Positions 7,767-12,112 of a DNA stretch of 12,112 nt are shown here, piece after piece (position 1 is the stretch's first letter; each line of letters starts with the position of its first letter). Source of the stretch: an uncultured Bacteroidota bacterium. GTDB taxonomy: Bacteria > Bacteroidota > Bacteroidia > UKL13-3. The notes under the pieces are model-generated. The model had not been told where the DNA came from and made no database searches. It saw nothing but the letters and a program-made list of their open reading frames with translations. A program made the position numbers and the translations under genes. The stretch spans positions 1 through 12,112 of the forward strand of contig CAIUEQ010000212.1 of the NCBI GenBank assembly GCA_903898215.1, given 5' to 3'.

Positions 7767-8507
7767 TTAAATACTGGTCCAACCTCCGTCAACCATTAGA
7801 TTTTGACCGGTGATGTAAGCTGCTTCATCTGATAATAAAAAAGAAACTGGTGCAGCAATATCAGTTGGTAATCCCATTCTTCGCATCGGTACTTTTTTCT
7901 CGTAATTGGAAACAAATTGTTGTTGTTGATTATCAAAAATGCCTCCCGGTGAAACGCAATTAACCCTTATTCCAAATGGTCCGAAATATGATGCCAAATA
8001 TCTGCTAAAATTTACAACTCCGCCTTTGATGGCTGAGTATGCTGCGGGCATTGTCATTTCGGTTCCATCATACACCGTAAAATCAGGCCCAACTGTTCCA
8101 TATACCGAAGAAATATTAACAATACTTCCACTCTTCTGCTCTTTCATTATTTTTAATACCTGTTGGCAAAAAATAAATACACTGTTCATTTGCATGTCTA
8201 CATTTTGTTTCCACGACTCAACAGGAATATCTTCAAATTTTTTGCCCCAATCTTTGGTGCGAGGGTAAGCATTGTTTACCAAACCATCAATTCTTCCATA
8301 CTTTGAAATGATCTTTTCAATGGTGTTTGTAATAGAATTTTCGCTGGTAATATCACATTGAATCATTCCGTTTTCCAAATCATCCTTCACATTTATTTCG
8401 GCATTGATACAAATACCTCCATCAGCTTTTATCTGTTGCACAATTTTTTGACCTATTAAACCGCTGCCTCCGGTAACAATGATTATTTTATTTTCTAATC
8501 TATTCAT
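7767..8507 (-). CDS. ptmA: Short-chain dehydrogenase/reductase, PtmA-like
   Basis: This 246-residue classical SDR has the NAD(P) motif TGGSGLIG (12-19), NNAYPRTKDW (78-87) with the NNA signature, Ser133/Ser134 in NISSVYG, and the catalytic YSAIK (157-161). The C-terminal AAYITGQNLMVDGGW is typical of the family. NAY-P-R-T/N is characteristic of the PtmA subgroup found in flagellin-glycan (legionaminic acid) clusters of Campylobacter. There PtmA is placed in the early steps that feed GDP-linked amino sugar into the pathway; its exact reaction is not deducible here. The ATG overlaps the stop of the preceding oxidoreductase gene by four bases (ATGA, 8504-8507), indicating translational coupling. 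Confidence 0.88.
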   Translation of the reverse strand: MNRLENKIIIVTGGSGLIGQKIVQQIKADGGICINAEINVKDDLENGMIQCDITSENSITNTIEKIISKYGRIDGLVNNAYPRTKDWGKKFEDIPVESWKQNVDMQMNSVFIFCQQVLKIMKEQKSGSIVNISSVYGTVGPDFTVYDGTEMTMPAAYSAIKGGVVNFSRYLASYFGPFGIRVNCVSPGGIFDNQQQQFVSNYEKKVPMRRMGLPTDIAAPVSFLLSDEAAYITGQNLMVDGGWTSI

Positions 8508-9418
8508 GATAATGCGATTTTTAAAACACCAATAGCTTCAGTAAAATTATTCATTGGCTGCTCATTGTCTTTAATATGATTGATAAAATAATTCATTTGC
8601 TGAACGTAAGTATCTTTAATCAGTGGTTGCTGAAAAATAGTTTTGTTATCCTCACATCGAGTTACAGTACAATTAAGTAAATCAGCTTTGATAGTTTCCT
8701 TTTCAGTAATAATTTCTATTTCTCTTTTACTGTCTTTGCGAAAATAATTTAAAGTAATATTTGCAGAAAATGTATCATACAGTAAATGATAGGCAGCAAA
8801 ATCGATAGCATCAATTTTTAAAGATGAAACATTTCGTTTTACAGATTTTGTCTCCAAAGGATTTCCAAATAACCAGGTACAATAATCCAATTCATGAATC
8901 AGGTCGAGATGAACACCACCGCCCATTGCGGCATTTGCACTATATATTTTTCGGAAATCTTTGCCGGGTCTCCAATCGGGTAAAAACGAACCACAATAAA
9001 TATTTACTTCGTTGATGATTGATTTGTTTTCAATCAAATATTTTTTTAGAAATTGAACAACAGGATGAAATCTTAAATTACAAGCTACATAAGTAAGTAC
9101 TTGTTTTTTGTGAATCATTTCTGATAATGAACGGCTATTTTTTATTTCACTTAATACAGGTTTTTCAATAAACAAAGGACAACCAAATTCAATCGATTTC
9201 AATATTGCTTCTTCATGCAAATTCGTTGGATTTGAAATAATAATAAAATCGGGTTTAACATTTAACTCCTCCAAAGAAAATATGTCGTGAATATTTTCAA
9301 ATTGTTCAGAGTTTTTTGATGAACGCAATGCATAAATAATAGCATCAGCATATAATTCGCGTATGGCGATAATATGTTTTTTTGCAATCGATCCTAAACC
9401 TATGATTAATACGTTCAC
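8504..9418 (-). CDS. Gfo/Idh/MocA family NAD(P)-dependent oxidoreductase (PtmF-like position)
   Basis: This 304-residue oxidoreductase acts on a sugar or sugar-phosphate with a nicotinamide cofactor. It begins with a Rossmann nucleotide-binding loop, LIIGLGSIAKKH (4-15). It has ISNPTNLHEE (61-70) and the LFIEKPV motif (about 90-96), whose lysine is part of the family's active site. GGGVHLDLIHELDY provides the conserved His/Asp region that contacts substrate. The start is GTG at 9418, overlapping the CMP-sugar synthetase stop as GTGA (9415-9418); the four-base overlap and the position of the Rossmann motif both support this start. Genes for such an oxidoreductase, PtmA and PtmB are grouped in Campylobacter, where ptmF takes this place. 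I infer a shared role in legionaminate precursor supply; the reaction is not known from sequence. Confidence 0.85.
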   Translation of the reverse strand: MNVLIIGLGSIAKKHIIAIRELYADAIIYALRSSKNSEQFENIHDIFSLEELNVKPDFIIISNPTNLHEEAILKSIEFGCPLFIEKPVLSEIKNSRSLSEMIHKKQVLTYVACNLRFHPVVQFLKKYLIENKSIINEVNIYCGSFLPDWRPGKDFRKIYSANAAMGGGVHLDLIHELDYCTWLFGNPLETKSVKRNVSSLKIDAIDFAAYHLLYDTFSANITLNYFRKDSKREIEIITEKETIKADLLNCTVTRCEDNKTIFQQPLIKDTYVQQMNYFINHIKDNEQPMNNFTEAIGVLKIALS

Positions 9419-10128
9419 AGTTGAAAAGTAAGTTTATTGTTTGCCATTAAGAATTCCATGAATTCAAAATCTATAGGATGGTCAAGATCAAAACAGATAT
9501 GAGGCATAACATAGATGAGAGATTTATCTGTAATGGTTTTTGTATTTCCACTTTCAAAAAAAGTGCGTCTGTAAAAATAAAAAGAGGCATTCAGGTCGTA
9601 CACATTAGGGGCTGATTGGCGTGTTACAAATTCACCTTTTTTTATTAATCCGTAATATCCGTTTGGCTGTTGTTCAACCATATTAAAATAAGGATTCCTT
9701 GCAGCATGATTTACAGAAAATAAATTCAATGCTTTTTCATCTTTACTGATTATGTTAAAAGCTTCCTCCAGATCTTCAAATGTTCTAAGGGGAGAAGTGA
9801 TATCTAAATCCAGCACAAAATCGTACTGTTTGGTTCTGCTTTTTTCTTCATAGTAAAGCAGGTCGGCTATGGTTTCAATTTTTCCGGCAGTGTCTGTTGC
9901 AAGATTTGTTGGTCTTGAATAATTTGTTTGAAGACCAAATTGTGCCGCTACATTTTTTATTTCAATATCATCAGTTGATAACGCTAAATCAGCTTGGTGT
10001 TTTTCGGCAAAATGTTTTGCCAAATCAATGGAAATAGATATAAGCGGACGACCATTGATCGGTCTGATATTTTTCCCTGGTATCCCTTTTGATCCACCGC
10101 GGGCACATAAAGTGATAAGAATGTTCAT
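9415..10128 (-). CDS. legF: CMP-nonulosonate synthetase (CMP-legionaminic acid synthetase, LegF/PtmB type)
   Basis: This cytidylyltransferase of 237 residues activates a sialic-acid-like sugar with CTP to give the CMP-sugar donor. The N-terminal CTP-binding motif ARGGSKGIPGKNI (9-21) is diagnostic for the NeuA/LegF/PseF family, followed by NGRPLI (25-30), LALSTDDIEI, and FVLDLDITSPLRT with the metal-binding Asp and the T/S-PLR substrate loop. The size fits the bacterial synthetases that lack the extra esterase domain of some NeuA proteins. Neighbouring LegG, PtmE and PtmA-type genes indicate legionaminic acid as substrate rather than N-acetylneuraminic or pseudaminic acid; this is context inference. 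ATG at 10128; the 123-base upstream gap contains the inverted-repeat element. Confidence 0.92.
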   Translation of the reverse strand: MNILITLCARGGSKGIPGKNIRPINGRPLISISIDLAKHFAEKHQADLALSTDDIEIKNVAAQFGLQTNYSRPTNLATDTAGKIETIADLLYYEEKSRTKQYDFVLDLDITSPLRTFEDLEEAFNIISKDEKALNLFSVNHAARNPYFNMVEQQPNGYYGLIKKGEFVTRQSAPNVYDLNASFYFYRRTFFESGNTKTITDKSLIYVMPHICFDLDHPIDFEFMEFLMANNKLTFQL

Positions 10129-10159
10129 TTAATCTTTATTACTTTCAAACTACAGTAAA

Positions 10160-10245
10160 AGACTGTGCGCAGATCTCCTCCTATCAAGGAGGAGAGACAG
10201 AGGAGGTGTAAAGTTGAGAAGGGCGATTTGAAGTGTCGACAGTCT
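10160..10245. repeat. 86-bp MITE-like or REP-like inverted-repeat element in the ptmE-legF gap
   Basis: Seven-base inverted termini, AGACTGT (10160-10166) and ACAGTCT (10239-10245), bound this stretch. Inside lies a perfect 8-base stem, TCTCCTCC (10174-10181), loop TATCAA, and GGAGGAGA (10188-10195). The left terminus can also pair with ACAGT at 10152-10156. The stretch is purine/pyrimidine biased and looks less A+T-rich than its surroundings, and this is the largest gap in an otherwise overlapping gene string. Similar CTCCTCC-loop-GGAGGAG hairpins occur as dispersed repeats in Bacteroidetes genomes, which is recalled knowledge, not checked. It may act as an RNA-stabilising or attenuating hairpin. 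No target-site duplication is evident. Confidence 0.55.
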
Positions 10246-10251
10246 AGCATT

Positions 10252-11304
10252 TTAAAATTTAATATGTTTAAAATCTTCCTGAGCTTTCTTAAAATCTTCT
10301 GGTTTTCCTATATCTAACCAATACCCTAATAACGGAAATGAACTCACTTTTTTGTTCATCTTAATTAACAATTCTATCAAATCTGTTGCATTAAAAAAAC
10401 TGTTTTCAGGTATTAAATTAATAACATCTCTTTTTATGAGATAGATACCTGCATTCGAATAATAGGTATAGTTTGGTTTTTCTTTAAGAGAAATCACTTT
10501 TTCATGATCTGTTTCCAAAACTGCATATGGAATGGTAACAGTATAGGGTATTGTTGCCACAGACATTTCTGCATTGTTGTTTTCAAATTCACGGTAAAAT
10601 TCCTCAAGATCAATATTAGTAAGCAGATCCGAATTCATGACCATAATTGTATCATGATGGAATTGTTTGATTAATGACAAACTGCCAATTGTACCTAGAG
10701 GTTCGTCTTCGTGCACATAACTGATATGAATATTTTTATTGCTGCCGTCCTCCAAATGATTTTTGATATGCTCAGCTAAATATTTTACTGAAATATGGAT
10801 ATGATCTATTCCGTAATCAATAAACCGATCAACATTGTGTTCAATAATTGGTTTGGTGCCAACCATCAGCATTGGTTTTGGAATGGTATCAGTCAGTGGT
10901 TTTAATCTTTCTCCCTTTCCTCCGGCCATCATCACTGCATCAATAGGTAAAACAGATCTCTTCTGTACAAAATCAGCAATTCTTATTAATTTAAAATCAT
11001 CATCAACAACAGGTAATAGTTTTACTGATCTTTTTCTTAATTCATCTAAATCTGCAACACTGTATTGGTTTCTTTTTAAATAAATGAAATCTTTATTCAT
11101 GAATTTTGAAGTTTCATCTTCTAAACTCAATCCTTTTAAAAAACCCCTCCTAACATCACCATCTGTTAGCACACCATTCACAACTTGTTGGTCATTTAAA
11201 ACAAATAACATAAGCGCTCCTTCACCACTTAATGCATCTAATTTCTCTAAAGCCTTAGTAATTTGCTGATGTTCTAAGATAAGATGTTTTTCAAAATTCT
11301 TCAT
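10252..11304 (-). CDS. ptmE: CBS-domain sugar-1-phosphate nucleotidyltransferase (PtmE-like)
   Basis: This is a two-part protein of 350 residues. Residues about 1-115 form a CBS-domain pair (GVLTDGDVRRGFL at 44-56 and LLPVVDDD at 96-103), and 119-346 form a nucleotidyltransferase with AGGKGERLKPLTDTIPKPML (127-146), DEPLGTIGSL (200-209) and the metal-site Asp226 in VMNSDLL. In Campylobacter, PtmE is a glucosamine-1-phosphate guanylyltransferase with the same architecture, and it makes the GDP-sugar that distinguishes legionaminate synthesis from the UDP-based sialate and pseudaminate routes. A GDP preference is therefore inferred here. The CBS domains may sense an adenine nucleotide. The ATG overlaps the LegG stop by four bases (11301-11304), so the two are translationally coupled. 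Confidence 0.9.
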   Translation of the reverse strand: MKNFEKHLILEHQQITKALEKLDALSGEGALMLFVLNDQQVVNGVLTDGDVRRGFLKGLSLEDETSKFMNKDFIYLKRNQYSVADLDELRKRSVKLLPVVDDDFKLIRIADFVQKRSVLPIDAVMMAGGKGERLKPLTDTIPKPMLMVGTKPIIEHNVDRFIDYGIDHIHISVKYLAEHIKNHLEDGSNKNIHISYVHEDEPLGTIGSLSLIKQFHHDTIMVMNSDLLTNIDLEEFYREFENNNAEMSVATIPYTVTIPYAVLETDHEKVISLKEKPNYTYYSNAGIYLIKRDVINLIPENSFFNATDLIELLIKMNKKVSSFPLLGYWLDIGKPEDFKKAQEDFKHIKF

Positions 11305-12112
11305 ACTGATATTTTGAGTGATTTTAATATTTTTTCTGATGTATTTCCATCACCATAAATGTTAATTGATAAAGGTAATTTGACATTAGAGAAACGATCA
11401 ATTGCATTGATAATTTCATGATGATTAATTCTGCAATTAAAAATATTTTCTGTTATCAATCTTCCTGTTTGGCGTTCTCCTAAATTGATTACATACTTTG
11501 GAAAATATGCCGCTTCAACAAATCCGCTTGATGTATTTCCCAACATAAATGAACAGTGTTTCATACAACTTAAATATCCTAAAGTTCCAAATGATTCAAC
11601 ACCGATTGCATTTGTATGCTCATTTATAAATGCATGTAATTTTTCCCTGATTAAATCCCCCATGGTATCGGCATTAGGCATGGTAATGATAAGTTGGTAA
11701 TTTTTTGTTTCACTTAATGCTGTAATGATTTCGGTGATATACTTTTCATTTTTTTCGAACGATACTGTTTCAGGATGAAAGGTGATAAGGATACTTGGTA
11801 TTGATAGATCTATTTTGAACTTATCTTTAAACTCAACAACAGAAAGTAGTGGAAGATTTTTTAAATTATCAATACTTAACGCCCCCACATTATACACATT
11901 TTTATCACTTTCTTTTAATTCAATTACCCGATTCTTATACTGCTCAGTTGTTGTAAAATGATAGGTAGACATGTGAGTAATTGCGTGACGAAATGCATCA
12001 TCAATAGCACCCAAAGTTTGTTCCCCTCCGTGTATGTGAGCGAGTTTAACATTAAAAGGAATACTGCTAGCACAAGCTGCGAACATTTCATAACGGTCTC
12101 CCAAACAAAAAA
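11301..12112 (-). CDS. legG: Hydrolysing NDP-sugar 2-epimerase (NeuC/LegG family), N-terminus outside window
   Basis: The frame is open to the right edge, where the codons read F-C-L-G-D-R-Y-E-M. LGDRYEMF is an internal motif of this family, so roughly the first 90 to 100 residues are missing. Other family motifs are HIHGGEQTLGAIDDAFRHAI, YNVGALSIDN, ITFHPET, GNTSSGFVEAA and VINLGERQTGRL. Enzymes of this family release the nucleotide and invert C2 to give a free mannosamine-type sugar. In legionaminate synthesis LegG acts on GDP-2,4-diacetamido-2,4,6-trideoxyglucose and hands the product to the LegI synthase. Assignment to LegG rather than NeuC rests on the PtmE, PtmA and LegF neighbours. Its last four bases overlap the ptmE-like start. 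Confidence 0.92.
   Translation of the reverse strand, partial: FCLGDRYEMFAACASSIPFNVKLAHIHGGEQTLGAIDDAFRHAITHMSTYHFTTTEQYKNRVIELKESDKNVYNVGALSIDNLKNLPLLSVVEFKDKFKIDLSIPSILITFHPETVSFEKNEKYITEIITALSETKNYQLIITMPNADTMGDLIREKLHAFINEHTNAIGVESFGTLGYLSCMKHCSFMLGNTSSGFVEAAYFPKYVINLGERQTGRLITENIFNCRINHHEIINAIDRFSNVKLPLSINIYGDGNTSEKILKSLKISV

Noticed and set aside
6889..7782. HisH and HisF as part of a histidine biosynthesis operon
   Set aside because: No other his gene is present, a sugar amidotransferase is adjacent, and the HisF-like protein lacks Asp130.
1..12112. CRISPR array, tRNA or rRNA gene, phage or insertion-sequence transposase
   Set aside because: Reading both strands showed no regularly spaced repeats, no recognisable structural RNA gene and no transposase or integrase motif.

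Overview
This is an A+T-rich window in which every gene that can be supported lies on the minus strand, so transcription runs from 12112 towards 1. Gene style and content suggest a surface-polysaccharide or glycoprotein-glycan locus of a Bacteroidetes-type bacterium: A+T-rich intergenic DNA, few Shine-Dalgarno sites, many 4-base stop/start overlaps, and mixed sugar-modification genes. Taxonomy is inferred from style only; no marker gene is present.

In transcription order, 12112 to about 7750 is a legionaminic acid (sialic-acid-like nonulosonate) module: a hydrolysing NDP-sugar 2-epimerase (LegG/NeuC family, cut by the window edge), a CBS-domain sugar-phosphate nucleotidyltransferase (PtmE type), a CMP-nonulosonate synthetase (LegF/PtmB), a Gfo/Idh/MocA oxidoreductase and an SDR oxidoreductase (PtmA type). 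This closely resembles the ptm/leg block of Campylobacter, which makes CMP-legionaminic acid through GDP-linked intermediates. The dehydratase, aminotransferase, N-acetyltransferase and nonulosonate synthase are not here and should lie upstream, beyond 12112.

From 7782 to 5029 follows a three-gene amidotransferase module (HisF-like, HisH-like and a WbpG/PseA-type PP-loop enzyme). In other bacteria this trio turns a sugar acetamido group into an acetamidino group. Its tight coupling to the legionaminic genes predicts an acetamidino-modified legionaminic acid or another amidino sugar in the same glycan.

From 4893 to 1 is the assembly and decoration part: a GT-B-like glycosyltransferase, an acyltransferase-3 membrane O-acyltransferase broken by a single-base frameshift, a hexapeptide-repeat O-acetyltransferase, a GT2 glycosyltransferase, and the N-terminal part of a Wzy/WaaL-like O-antigen polymerase that runs off the left edge. 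The most striking points are the predicted amidino-legionaminate pathway, loss of the second catalytic aspartate in the HisF-like protein, the frameshifted acyltransferase, and a small MITE-like inverted-repeat element between the PtmE and LegF genes.
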